Source of the DNA: Rhynchopus sp. YZ270_cl-10
Lineage: Eukaryota; Euglenozoa; Diplonemea; Diplonemida; Diplonemidae
Assembly (NCBI GenBank): GCA_964035575.1
Contig: OZ037897.1
Coordinates: 806,001-870,000 of the forward strand
Reading direction: 5' to 3'
Length of the DNA: 64,000 nt
The position numbers and the translations under genes were made by a program. Under the pieces are notes generated by a model, which made no database searches, had not been told where the DNA came from, and worked only from the letters and a program-made list of their open reading frames with translations. Below, piece by piece: positions 55,020 through 64,000 of this stretch. Position 1 is the first letter of the stretch. Every line of letters starts with the position of its first letter.

Positions 55020-55640
55020 AAAAAAAGTTGGGTACCATGCGCCTGCGGCGCTACCTGTTCCCAGTCAAAAACACCACAATTTTATCCTAGTTTGGATTTT
55101 CCGACCTGAAAATGACCCTTGTGTACGAGTGTGGGTTCATATTTTGTGGAAAATTAAAGTCACTAAAATTTTGTCCATTTTTCCGTATATCCCCCACCAC
55201 AGAACGGGCGGGTTCTGGAAATGCAAATGCCCGTGTTTTCGGCAAAATATACACGCATGGGTGGGGCCTCTAAAATCTCGCCCCTCTGCTACCGTGTTTC
55301 TACAAGCAAACACTTGGCTCCTTACCTTACACTGACGGGTTTTGACCAAAACCAAGAACTTGTCCATTTCGGCAAATTGACCCCACCACACAACGGATGG
55401 GTTCCGGAAATGCGAATGTCGGTGTTTTCGCGCATTTTCATGTTTTCAGACGTCAGGATCAGGGAGAGAAAATCTGGGTTGTGGGATTTACCGTGCCCTC
55501 TTTACGTTACACTCATTTTGACCAAAACCAAGAACTTGGCCATTTCGGCAAAGTGACCCCACCACAGCGCGGACGGATTCCGGAAATGCCAATCGCGGCA
55601 TGTTTTGGGGCTGAAAACCCACTATTTTTTGAAAACAGCC
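55020..55640 (-). repeat. Repeat block 'G', right copy
   Basis: Reverse of 49970-50590 for most modules (CTTGTCCATTTCGGCAAATT, GACCCCACCACA, ATGTTTTGGGGCTGAAAACC). Its outer end is interrupted by the hAT-type copy that follows. Confidence 0.75.
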
Positions 55641-55649
55641 TGGTTTGTG

Positions 55650-56533
55650 CAGGGTTGTTCCTTGTTCTCGGAAAAAACAGCAAAATTCTGGATTTATGTT
55701 CCCGTTTTTTTCCTTTTTTTGGGTGGGGTTTTTTGCCCTTTTTCGGGCTTTCCGAGCTCTACCCTCACTGTAGTGGGGTCATTTCGAGAAAATGGACAAG
55801 TTCTTGATTGATACAAATTTTGGTTACGACCACTAGTGAGTTGCTCACAATGCTAAATGAGTGTCAGAACTGTGATTCTGGGCCCACTTTAACCGCCCCT
55901 CGAAATTCAAAAAGGGGTCCCAAACCCGGGCGCGCTACACTCGCGCGGAACTTTTTGCTTTGGTCTAGTTGCATTTTTGGCTGCAAAATGCAAGGGGATC
56001 CCCAAAGACGTTGGGAATATTATTTGGATGGGGCAGTGATTTTGTACCTGCATACACGCTCCCTCGCGGTAACCGCGTGCATGCCAATGAAGTGCTCTCT
56101 GGGGTTCGATAACCCGTGGAACCAGTGCTTCCGCCGATGAACGGTGAGGCGTTGCACTTCTCTTTTTGCGGAGCAAAAAATAATATAAATGGCGCCGCAG
56201 GCAAAAAAATTTGAGTACAGTGTAAAAATCTAGCTTCCAACGAACCCTTTTTTGCAGAGCAAAAAATGAAAAATGGCGCCGCAGGCAAAAAAAAAATTGG
56301 GGGTACAGCCCTGGACAGTGAAGGATTTTGTTGTCAATTTTTTTTTCTTGCCCCCTGAAAACTCTTGCTTTTGAGAGTTTCGACCATTTCACCACACTGG
56401 TGGTGTGTCACCTACAGTGAAACCCACCAGAAACCACAAGAAAGCCCCCTAAGGAAAAAAAGGAAAAAAAAAAAGGAAAAAAAAACTAAAATCCAGAATT
56501 TCATGTTCTCGGTCCCACTTAGGAACTTCCCTG
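55650..56533 (+). mobile_element. Non-autonomous hAT-type transposon, copy 2 (uninterrupted)
   Basis: 884 bp, ends CAGGGTTGTTCCT and AGGAACTTCCCTG, with perfect 8-bp duplication GGTTTGTG (55642-55649, 56534-56541). Carries GAACCAGTGCTTCCGCC and a GGGGTTCGATAACCC segment that resembles a Pol III B box. No transposase. It shows the uninterrupted site where copy 1 carries the 1,155-bp nested element. Confidence 0.92.
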
Positions 56534-56541
56534 GGTTTGTG

Positions 56542-56962
56542 GCTTTTTTTTTTTTTTTTTTTCTTTTTTTAAACGTACGTACGTACAGAATTTCTGAGAC
56601 GAAATGACAAGAAACAAAAAAAATTATACAGTTACCCTTACCGAAATAGTACATCGCTTTTGGAGTACTGTTCCGCGGCCAAATGGTGAACAGAAAGAGC
56701 CACCACAGTGTAACATGCGGGAGGGTGTGTGGAGGGGGGGCTCCATTGTTGCCTTGTATACAAAAAAAAATGTTCAGAGTTGTGTGTCCTGCAAACTGTT
56801 CTCTTTTTCAATATCCTGCCCACAATGTTTCCGTCTCTACCTCTCTGACACTTCCCCCCTTTTTACATAGGGGGGGTAGGACAGATGAGAGGACAGTCAG
56901 GAGGGGATGGGGAGGGGAGGGATCGTTCTCCACTACCTGCACCCCCCCCTATTTTTTTTGTC
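56542..56962. other. Gene-free stretch
   Basis: ACGTACGTACGTAC simple repeat at about 56574, then C/T and G-rich runs. No gene. Confidence 0.35.
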
Positions 56963-57135
56963 ACCTTCATGAAATGAGAGGGGAAATAGAAATAAAAGCA
57001 TTTTTTGAACACATTTTGCGGTTCTGGGGATAAACGGCGCGCCTGCAGACAAACAGGTCGAGGTGTTGTGCGTTTTACAACCTGTCTCCCATGGGGTTTT
57101 TATCGTGTGATGAGTGTTACGTTTCTATTTCTTTG
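56963..57135 (+). repeat. Interspersed repeat 'A', copy 2
   Basis: CTTCATGAAATG, AACACATTTTGCGGTTCTGG, AGGTCGAGGTGTTGTGCGTT and GTGTGATGAGTGTTA; pairs with 24863-25045. Confidence 0.75.
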
Positions 57136-57297
57136 TGCTTTTCATCCGGATGGCTGGCATCGTACTTCGTGGGTCAGTCGGAGGTGTGCCTGCATCAATA
57201 ACTACAGTTTTGTTTTGCAGGGATGAAGGAGGGAAGACGTTGCACCCTTTGTTTCTATTCGTGCAATCAACGAAAAAACCTTTTTTCCTTTTACTTA

Positions 57298-58252
57298 CAG
57301 TCCCGCCTCTAATTAGTGAATTTCTAATTTATAAATTCGACCAAATCTGAAAATATTTAATTAGCGACTTTATAAATTAGAACGTCACTAATTAAGATTT
57401 TATAAATTAGCTTGTCCACCCAAATCCCAGTCTGAATCTCTACAAGACTATCTGCATCTTTCTCTCCGACCATCATGTCTGTCTCCACCACGGAATGAAC
57501 GGAAAAAATGAAAGAAATATGCCGAAGATGTGACCATCGTCGAGCAGGCTGTCCTCACCGCCCCGGAGATTGTCACCATCACAGACAACGCCATGGCGGA
57601 TGACAGAGAAGTTGAAAGTGCCAGCCTCACCGTTCATCGGCGGACGCAGGCACTGATGACAGACCGCACGCTGATGTGATGGCGTGGTGGAATGACGCTC
57701 ACCCAGGACGCCATATTTCTGCTCCCACCATCTCCAAGTACAAAACCCACAAAAAGAGAGCGGTTCGTACTTCACCCAAGGCTCTTTTGAACCCCGAGGA
57801 GCTGAAGAGGTTTCTCAACCTTACGGGGATGACCCGCAAGTTCAACAGCCAACCGATTTGCGTCGCTTGCGAGGGGGATGGTGGTGAAGACGAGGCGGGA
57901 CACGCCTCGGTGTAACCGACTCCTGGTGCCAGGTCTTTTCATCTCGTGGGCGAAATAGACCATGGAGGTGAACGGCATGCGCGTCCGCACAGCCACCACC
58001 GACCGCACCGTTTTTTACCTCCGTGTATCACTGATTACACACCTCCTTTTCCACATATTCCTCCAACAGAACCCGCACAAACCCGTCGTCACTTGTGCAG
58101 GCAAAAAAAATTTCTTCGGCTCCGCCGGGGAAAATAAATTCAATAACTTAGTATTCCCCCCCGAAAAATAAATTAATTCACGACTTTATAAATTAGAACG
58201 TCACTAATTAGGATTTTATAAAATAAAACGCTATTAATAATAGGCGGGACTG
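57298..58252. mobile_element. Tigger/pogo-like DNA transposon, non-autonomous
   Basis: 955 bp with inverted ends CAGTCCCGCCT, TA on both sides (57296-57297, 58253-58254) and TAATTAGTGA / TTTATAAATTAG subterminal motifs. GACTTTATAAATTAGAACGT occurs near both ends in the same direction (57370, 58173). The interior has short open pieces (57676-57915) but no DDE transposase signature that I can see; it shares GCCTCACCGTTCATCGGCGG with the hAT-type copies. Confidence 0.8.
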
Positions 58253-58314
58253 TACCTATCAGAGTTTCTATTTTATTTTGAGTTTACGGGGGAGAGGGTT
58301 TTTTTGCATCCCTC

Positions 58315-58350
<36 letters not shown>

Positions 58351-58852
58351 CCCTCCACTGCCGATGCGCTTAACACCGTTCCCTCCCTCTTCCCCTACCC
58401 AAACGGAATATAATAGAACCCACCACCACTTCCATTCCCTGTAGTGTGTATTTTTTTTTTTTTTTTGTTTCTCGCGACAACAGAACTTTATATGGTAGAC
58501 GAGAGCCCCCCCCTGGTCTGATCGTTTTCCCCAAAAAAAAAAAATACTGCAAAAATAAATACAGCCCTCTGACCCACACTCTGATATAGGGATAAAACCT
58601 GAGCCAGCCTATCTCATTTCCCGGGAATCGATCACTCTCTGGATCACTCTCTGGGCATCTAATTAGCCCCATTCATTCGTTACCTGACGAGAGGGTGGGA
58701 GTAGGACGCAAACGGTATCCATAAAACGCGAGGAAAGTGACGGTATGCGTGGAGATCATACGGAAGCGAACTGACTACTATCAATTTGATCAATTTAATC
58801 AAACGAAACATACAAAATTTTTTGCAAAGGGAAAAAAGGGAAGGGAAAAACT
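58253..58852. other. Gene-free stretch, leader of the cyclophilin gene
   Basis: A (CT)n microsatellite at 58318-58346 and T/A runs. GATCACTCTCTGG is doubled at 58628-58652. No gene. Confidence 0.4.
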
Positions 58853-60014
58853 ATGTCGCGGGTTGTGTTTTGCGTGGTTGCGGTGTTGTGCAGTGTGCCA
58901 GCTGTGCAGCCTGAGGGGGTAGTGGGAGAAGAGGTGCGGGTACGGTGCGAGACCACGACCGGCCCAATTCTTATCAAGATGACACCGGAGCGGGGGCCAC
59001 TGGGTGCACAGCGTTTCATGGAGTTGGTAGAAGGGGGCTTCTTCGCAGACGTGCCTCTCTTCAGAGTGGTAAAGGGCTTCCTTGTACAATACGGCATACC
59101 AGGGCACTATGCAGAGAAGAACAAACGCTGGACAGACCATACCATCAAGGATGATCCACACCCACAGCCAGCAGGACGCTCTGTGGTATGTATTTTTATC
59201 AATACAGAGAGAACCTACCAAAATTCACCTTTTTATACTCAATTTTTTTTTCCTATTATTTGAGAGCAAAGAGTTTGGATATGAACGCAAAACAAAACAA
59301 AGTACAAAAAGGCTTTCAACCGACAAGCCGATCAATGCAACCAAAGGCTTTGTATTTCAACTCTACTTTCTTTTACTTATCACTCTAAAAAACCCCCCTC
59401 TCTCTCTTACAAAGTTACTACATTGCAATACAAAACAAACAGAGTAGCAAAAATATCACAAACTTTCAAACCCCCCTTCTCTCTAACAGCTGAAACGAGG
59501 CGATATGTCTTTTGCAGGGGCCGGACCCAACTCACGCACGACCCAAATGTTTATCACCTTCTCCGACCACAACGGACTGGGCACCGCTGCACACGAGACC
59601 CCCTTTGGTACTGTCATTGAAGGGATGGAGAATGTGGACGCCTTTTACAATGGCTATGGTGATATCCACCCCTTTGGGAAGCATGGACCTGACAATGGGA
59701 GGCTCTGGGGGGAAGGAAATGCTTATGTCGCGAAGAACTTTCCCAAAATGGATTTTATGAAGTCCTGCAACGTTGTGCGCGAGGAGAAGGTGGTGGCAAC
59801 AGAGGTCTCCTCTACCAGCGAACACAAAGAAGCTGTGGAGGTGCCGGTTCAAACCAAGGACGGAGACGTTACAGCTCTCAAGGCAACCACCACCACCACA
59901 ACGCTCCCTCAGAAGCGTCCTTCACCCCTCCCGTTCCTAATGATTCTGGCGACGTTTATAGCGATGTGTTGGACCAACATAATGTCGAAAGACACAAAAG
60001 AACAGATCGATTAA
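58853..60014 (+). CDS. Secretory-pathway cyclophilin-type peptidyl-prolyl isomerase, membrane-anchored
   Basis: Two exons (58853-59185, 59490-60014; intron 304 bp, GTATGT...TAACAG, phase 0) give 285 residues. MSRVVFCVVAVLCSVPAVQP is a signal peptide. Residues 28-190 are a divergent cyclophilin: RCETTTGPILIKMTPERGPL, FMELVEGGFFADVPLFRVVKG, FLVQYGIPGH, then RGDMSFAGAGPNSRTTQMFI, TFSDHNGLGT and HETPFGTVIEGMENVD. The usual F-x-R of the active site survives as FRV; GSQFF is replaced by RTTQMFI. A C-terminal helix (PFLMILATFIAMCWTNIM) anchors it, so it probably faces the ER or Golgi lumen and helps folding. The intron holds the tail of an S element (GGCTTTGTATTTCAA, about 59350). Confidence 0.85.
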
Positions 60015-60301
60015 TACATCCCATCTCCCACACGGTGGAGTCCGCCCAAAATGGGAGGACCCTTTTGGGCTTCCCTCTTTAGGCGGCTCTCCGGCTAAAG
60101 AGTCCGCCATTTTTAGGCAGATTCTACCGTGTATCCCCATCCCCCACCCTGTAAAAGATGCAACAGAGGAGGTGTAGCCTCGTCTTCAATGACACCACCC
60201 CCGCCCCATGCCTGATTTTTTTTGATTTTTTTTTTTGCCGTCAATCCCCACACATTGTGTATCATATTTTGCAGAAAAAAGGGCTAAAAAAGGGAGGAAA
60301 T

Positions 60302-60736
60302 ATGCCACGTTGCTCAAATAATAGGCCGAAGCAGTCAACAAAGCAAGATTACTGCAAAAAGAGGAAGCCAATGAAGAGGCTGGACTACAAGGCTGCTGCG
60401 AAGAAGGACAAGAAAGGAAACACGATAAAGAAGACAACCCGCTGGCAGCCCGGAACCGTTGCCCTGCGTGAGATCAAGGCACTGCAGAAGGGGACGCAGC
60501 TGCTGATTCACGAGGCCCCTTTCCACCGCCTTGTTCGTGAAGTGATGGACAAACACAAGCAAGACCTGCGTTTCAACACATCTGCACTGAAGGCAGTGCA
60601 GCAGGCAGCAGAGAAGTACATGATCACCTATTTTCAATCTGCTCTTATCATGCAGCTCCACAGAAAAGGGTCCACCCTTATCCAGCAGGACTTGTGCTGC
60701 ACAACGTTCCTAAGAGGGGATGAGCAAACCCGTTAG
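60302..60736 (+). CDS. Divergent histone H3 variant, copy a
   Basis: 144 residues. The core reads TRWQPGTVALREIKALQKGT, LLIHEAPFHRLVREV, DLRFNTSALKAVQQAAEKYM: alpha-N, alpha-1 and alpha-2 of H3. The tail (MPRCSNNRPKQSTKQDYCKK) lacks ARTKQTARKS, so the K4/K9/K27 marks have no direct counterpart. Loop 1 (MDKHKQDLRF) has no insertion as many CENP-A proteins have. The C-terminal helix (LIQQDLCCTTFLRGDEQTR) departs from IMPKDIQLARRIRGERA. It may be a special-purpose or centromeric H3. AAAGGGAGGAAAT precedes the ATG; a TTTTGCAG acceptor-like site lies 27 nt upstream. Its partner is at 61998. Confidence 0.9.
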   Translation: MPRCSNNRPKQSTKQDYCKKRKPMKRLDYKAAAKKDKKGNTIKKTTRWQPGTVALREIKALQKGTQLLIHEAPFHRLVREVMDKHKQDLRFNTSALKAVQQAAEKYMITYFQSALIMQLHRKGSTLIQQDLCCTTFLRGDEQTR

Positions 60737-61001
60737 AATGACGGACTGTTTTTGTCTTCCTTACCCCTACAAAAAAATGTGGGTTTTTTTTTTTTTTTTC
60801 CTTACACGTAGTGTTATTAGAAACTCGAGTAATAAAGCCAACGTTTAATCGCCTGATACCGACTATTTTCTCCTCCCCTTTAAAAATCACTTGCGCCAAA
60901 ATTCAGATCTCATACACTGTTTTTGGCTGCGTTCAACGAAAATAATCTTCCCCCCCTTTTTCTAGTCGAGTAATCAAGATCAGTTGGCGACTGTAAGAGT
61001 C

Positions 61002-61035
<34 letters not shown>

Positions 61036-61044
61036 AGTACCTAC

Positions 61045-61590
61045 GTCCACAGAGGCGTGTTGTACACGCTTTTGTTTTGTTTTTGTTTTGTTTTTTTTTT
61101 AGATACCAAGATGACTGAACAAGGCGTCAGGTCATATTACCAACTCCCCCCTCTTTTTGGGTGAGCAATTCGCCCGCCTGTCTTTTTTGTCCTCAAATCG
61201 GGAGTTATTGGTGATGTGTTGAAGAGGAAAATTTACCTCAAAATTTCTTCTTTTCTTTCCTGAAAATCTCAGGGCTTTTTCTAGGGGGGAAACCAGGATA
61301 CCCCATGAAAGGCATTGCTTTCCCCCCGTGGAGTTGCCAAGGTCGCATAAACGTACACCTACCTGGAGGATGTTCCGCTCTGCGGTGCAAACGTACACAC
61401 CCATGTGTTTTCATTCAGTGTCACCGTTGTGTGAAGAATAACAAAAAAATCGGCGTGTTTTCTTTTCTTATTTTTTTACTTTTCAGTATTATTTTCTATA
61501 ATATTTCCGTTTTTTTTCCCTTCTATTTTCTCAACAGCTTTATGAGCAGTAGCCAGGTAAACATGAAGCCCCTAGTCCCAAGATGCATAG
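61045..61590 (+). pseudogene. Truncated duplicate of the right-edge gene's first exons
   Basis: About 545 bp matching 62968-63585. It repeats the ATG (61111), the first exon, the intron with GTGAGC, and the start of exon 2 after CTCAACAG (61537). After CCCCTAGTCCCAAGATGCAT it runs into TAGAATAA, so the reading frame ends and the homology stops. It is therefore a partial gene copy between the two H3 genes. It lacks the 65-bp W insertion present in the other copy. 60737-61044 has only T-runs. Confidence 0.8.
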
Positions 61591-61924
61591 AATAAAAAGT
61601 AGGGGCAAAAAAGTGACGTGATGGTAGCAAAAAAAAGCATACTGAGGCAAACGAACGAGTGGAATTTATTCATTTTTTTTTTCTTCTTCCTCTCAGAGAA
61701 TGGGTACGAATGCACTGCGCAGTTCTGCACACTCCACAAAAAAAAAACTAATTTTCAAAAAAAAAAAAAAAACAAAACAAGAGGTTTAGCCAAACTCTGT
61801 TGGGGTGACGTGTAGAAACGGAAAAATATTAACTGTGGGGATCTGGTCTTTCTCTTTGCGACGTGCCGTACGATCCCATTGAATTCCGCGTATGAGGTGC
61901 CTAACGTTTTATGATCTGATGTAC

Positions 61925-61975
61925 ATGAAATGGATGTAGAACTACATGGTTGGGGTTCACCCCACGTGAAAACAG
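61925..61975 (+). repeat. S element head before H3 copy b
   Basis: GAAATGGATGTAGAACTACA, TGGTTGGGGTTCACCCCACG; ends 23 nt before the ATG at 61998. Confidence 0.6.
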
Positions 61976-61997
61976 CCACACATAACAACACAACAAG

Positions 61998-62444
61998 ATG
62001 CCACGCACACCTGCCAAGTCTGTGAAGAAGTCGCAGTCGTCGACCGGAAAGGACGGTGAGCAGAAGAAGAGGAAGCCGGTGACGAAGCTGAACTACAAGC
62101 CCCCTGAGAAGAAGGACAAGAAGGGGAAGGTGGTGAAGAAGTCTGGCCGCTGGCAGTCCGGAACCGTCGCTCTGCGTGAGATCAAGGCACTGCAGAAGGG
62201 GACGCAGCTGCTGATCCACGAGGCCCCTTTCCACCGCCTTGTTCGTGACGTGATGGACAAACACAAGCAAGACCTGCGTTTCAACACATCTGCACTGAAG
62301 GCAGTGCAGCAGGCAGCAGAGAAGTACATGATACAACTCTTCGAGGCTGCTGTTGTCATGCAGCTCCACAGAAAGAAGCACTCACTCACCGGTAGGGACC
62401 TGTCCTGTGTGAACTTTCTTATTGGCGACGAGAGAGCCCGTTAG
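61998..62444 (+). CDS. Divergent histone H3 variant, copy b
   Basis: 148 residues. Tail MPRTPAKSVKKSQSSTGKDG, then a Lys-rich linker, SGRWQSGTVALREIKALQKG and the same alpha-1/loop-1 as copy a. The C-terminal helix is closer to canonical H3 (SLTGRDLSCVNFLIGDERAR). Between 62173 and 62332 the DNA is nearly identical to 60466-60625 of copy a, whereas the tail and the last 110 nt differ strongly. RW-PGTVALREI and APF-RLVREV recall euglenozoan H3 proteins more than the animal/plant RKLPFQRLVREI, a mild taxonomic hint only. Both genes end in CCGTTAGAATGACG. Confidence 0.9.
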   Translation: MPRTPAKSVKKSQSSTGKDGEQKKRKPVTKLNYKPPEKKDKKGKVVKKSGRWQSGTVALREIKALQKGTQLLIHEAPFHRLVRDVMDKHKQDLRFNTSALKAVQQAAEKYMIQLFEAAVVMQLHRKKHSLTGRDLSCVNFLIGDERAR

Positions 62445-62687
62445 AATGACGTTTCGTTTTGATGACAGCCGAGTCTGCGTTTTAGTACACTTCGACTCTC
62501 TTTTTCTTGGTCACCCTGCCCCAAAGAAACACTTAAAAATGGGGGGAAAAGACGACGTTTTAGGAAAAAAAGGTTACGCATATTGTGTTACTCTCTTTTG
62601 TGACCTCACGATCGATACGTCGGGTCCTGGCCAACCGACTGAGTGATACCTTCACAGGAAGGGGGAAGACAACGCTACTTTTAAGTA

Positions 62688-62796
62688 CCGTGTTTCGAAA
62701 AAATATGGACCAGAATAATGATACCATTAATATGGACCTTTTGGGATTTTTTCTCTATGGACCAATTTTTCTGGTCCATATTTTTTCAAAACATGG
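62688..62796. mobile_element. TA-flanked MITE, 109 bp
   Basis: Inverted ends CC(G/A)TGTTT(C/T)GAAAAAATA continuing TGGACCAGA, flanked by TA (62686-62687, 62797-62798); Tc1/mariner-like pattern. It lies between H3 copy b and the right-edge gene. Confidence 0.8.
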
Positions 62797-63032
62797 TATT
62801 ATTGTCTAGACTATTCTGTTGTTTCCTTTCTCTAAGCCCTCAAAGTCGAACACCACTGTTGTCTTATACACACCACCACTCTCCATCCGAAACGCACCTT
62901 TGTTTAAAAAAGGAAGAATTTTATTCCTTTTGCTTATTACTCTACAGCTCAACAGCCGAGATAGATGTCCACAGAGGCGTGTTGTACACGCTTTTGTTTT
63001 GTTTTTGTTTTGTTTTTTTTTTAGATACCAAG

Positions 63033-64000
63033 ATGACTGAACAAGGCGTCAGGTCATATTACCAACTCCCCCCTCTTTTTGGGTGAGCAATTCGCCCGCC
63101 TGTCTTTTTTGTCCTCAAATCGGGAGTTATTGGTGATGTATTGAAGAGGCAAATTTATCTCAAAATTTCTTCTTTTCTTTCCTGAAAATCTCAGGGCTTT
63201 TTCTAGGGGGGAAACCAGGATACCCCATGAAAGGCATTGGTTTCCCCCCGTGGAGTTGCCAAGGTCGCATAAACGTACACCTACCTGGAGAATGTTCCGC
63301 TCTGCGGTGCAAACGTACACACCCATGTGTTTTCATTCAGTGTAACCGTTGTGTGGAGAATACCAAAAAAAATCGGTGTGTTTTCTTTTCTTATTTTTTA
63401 CTTTTCAGTATTATTTTCTATAATATTCCGTTTTTTGAAAAATTGTTGGAGTAGTGTAGTTGCCTCGGTTGCGTTGCCACAGTTGTGCAATCTCCACTGT
63501 GTTTTTTTTCCCTTCTATTTTCTCAACAGCTTTATGAGCAGTAGCCAGGTAAACATGGAACCCCTAGTCCCAAGATACATATGGGTCCGTCCGGAAACCC
63601 TCCTGGTAAGATTCATCCTTTTGGGGTTTTTTATGGTTTTTCTGCTCAAAACACCCAAACAACCCAATTTTTTGATACCCGCCATACACCTACCACCCCA
63701 GAGGGCATATTTTGGGCATTTATTTTTGTTTATTTCCCCTCCCCCCCTTTTTACTTATATTTTTTTACGTATTTTTGGACATTTCATAAACGTGGCAATG
63801 ACAGCAGTGAAGTTCCCTTTTTTGTCGAGAAACACGGTAAGAATGGGTGCGACGCACACTTGGTGTCGTTTCGAACCATCTCTCTGATGATTCTTGTTGT
63901 CAGGAGATCCTTACCGTAGGGGTCATTGTCGGTGCCCTGCGCGAGCTTCCTCACACAGAGGCCTTTGTTATCTCATTCCCTCGTACTCATACGTATCAGC
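63033..64000 (+). CDS. Unidentified gene, 5' part (runs off the right edge)
   Basis: Exons 63033-63082, 63530-63605, 63814-63837 and 63904 onward keep one frame: MTEQGVRSYYQLPPLFG, FMSSSQVNMEPLVPRYIWVR, PETLL, FPFLSRNT, then EILTVGVIVGALRELPHTE and VISFPRTHTYQ to the edge. Introns are 447, 208 and 66 bp with GTGAGC, GTAAGA and GTAAGA donors. The 24-nt third exon is the least certain. A TTTTTTTTTTAG site 8 nt before the ATG looks like a splice acceptor. The fourth exon is hydrophobic beta-strand-like; no family recognised. Confidence 0.65.
63437..63501 (-). mobile_element. Element 'W', copy 8, with empty site in the duplicate
   Basis: Reverse of W: GAAAAATTGTTGGAGTAGTG, TAGTTGCC ... CAATCTCCACTGTG. 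The sister segment at about 61509 reads CCGTTTTTTTTCCC with no insertion; here T6, the 65 bp and T8 are present. Confidence 0.85.

Noticed and set aside
55985-56140. tRNA-derived SINE inside the hAT-type copies
   Set aside because: GGTTCGATAACC resembles a B box, but there is no A box at normal distance and the ends are clearly hAT-type.

Overview
This is eukaryotic nuclear DNA from a protist. Protein genes carry GT-AG introns, several only 55-66 bp long, with polypyrimidine tracts before the acceptor. Intergenic DNA is rich in T-tracts and repeats, and the gene set is eukaryotic: TOR kinase, tafazzin, a REEP/HVA22 protein, an ER-type cyclophilin, histone H3 variants, a cholinesterase-like protein and an NXPE-like protein. 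Every host gene I could support reads on the + strand, and several have a pyrimidine-tract/AG acceptor 7-30 nt before the ATG. This is what one expects where genes lie in one-way arrays with trans-splicing (Euglenozoa, dinoflagellates) but it could also reflect 5'-UTR introns. The species cannot be named from sequence alone.

Layout. 1-2.5 kb: right part of a Polinton-type fossil (integrase, small capsid-type protein, adenain-like protease, phospholipase-like protein). 2.7-4.2 kb: P-loop ATPase gene with two tiny introns. 5.06-6.07 kb: 38-bp minisatellite. 6.2-8.2 kb: 5'-truncated LINE with an open RT-RNase H frame. 8.7-9.8 kb: duplicated non-coding unit. 10.7-12.8 kb: hAT-type element carrying two further elements nested one inside the other. 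13.1-22.2 kb: five genes (PD-(D/E)XK-like protein, Pro-rich surface protein, Q-rich membrane protein, tafazzin, REEP). 22.3-24.0 kb: a 1.65-kb terminal-inverted-repeat element of no family known to me. 26.9-37.2 kb: TOR in five exons. 39.9-42.0 kb: cholinesterase-like pseudoenzyme. 42-49 kb: almost gene-free, packed with short structured repeats. 51.0-52.9 kb: NXPE-like protein. 55.6-58.3 kb: second hAT-type copy and a Tigger/pogo-like element. 58.9-64 kb: cyclophilin, two divergent H3 genes in a tandem duplication, and the start of an unidentified gene that runs off the right edge.

The most interesting points are a calmodulin-type IQ motif in an insertion between the TOR kinase and FATC domains; a secreted esterase-fold protein that has lost its catalytic Ser and carries a 16-Asp tract plus a charged repeat tail; two H3-variant genes whose cores have apparently been homogenised; and a set of very short interspersed elements, one proven mobile by an empty site in the duplicated segment and one showing base-pair covariation.
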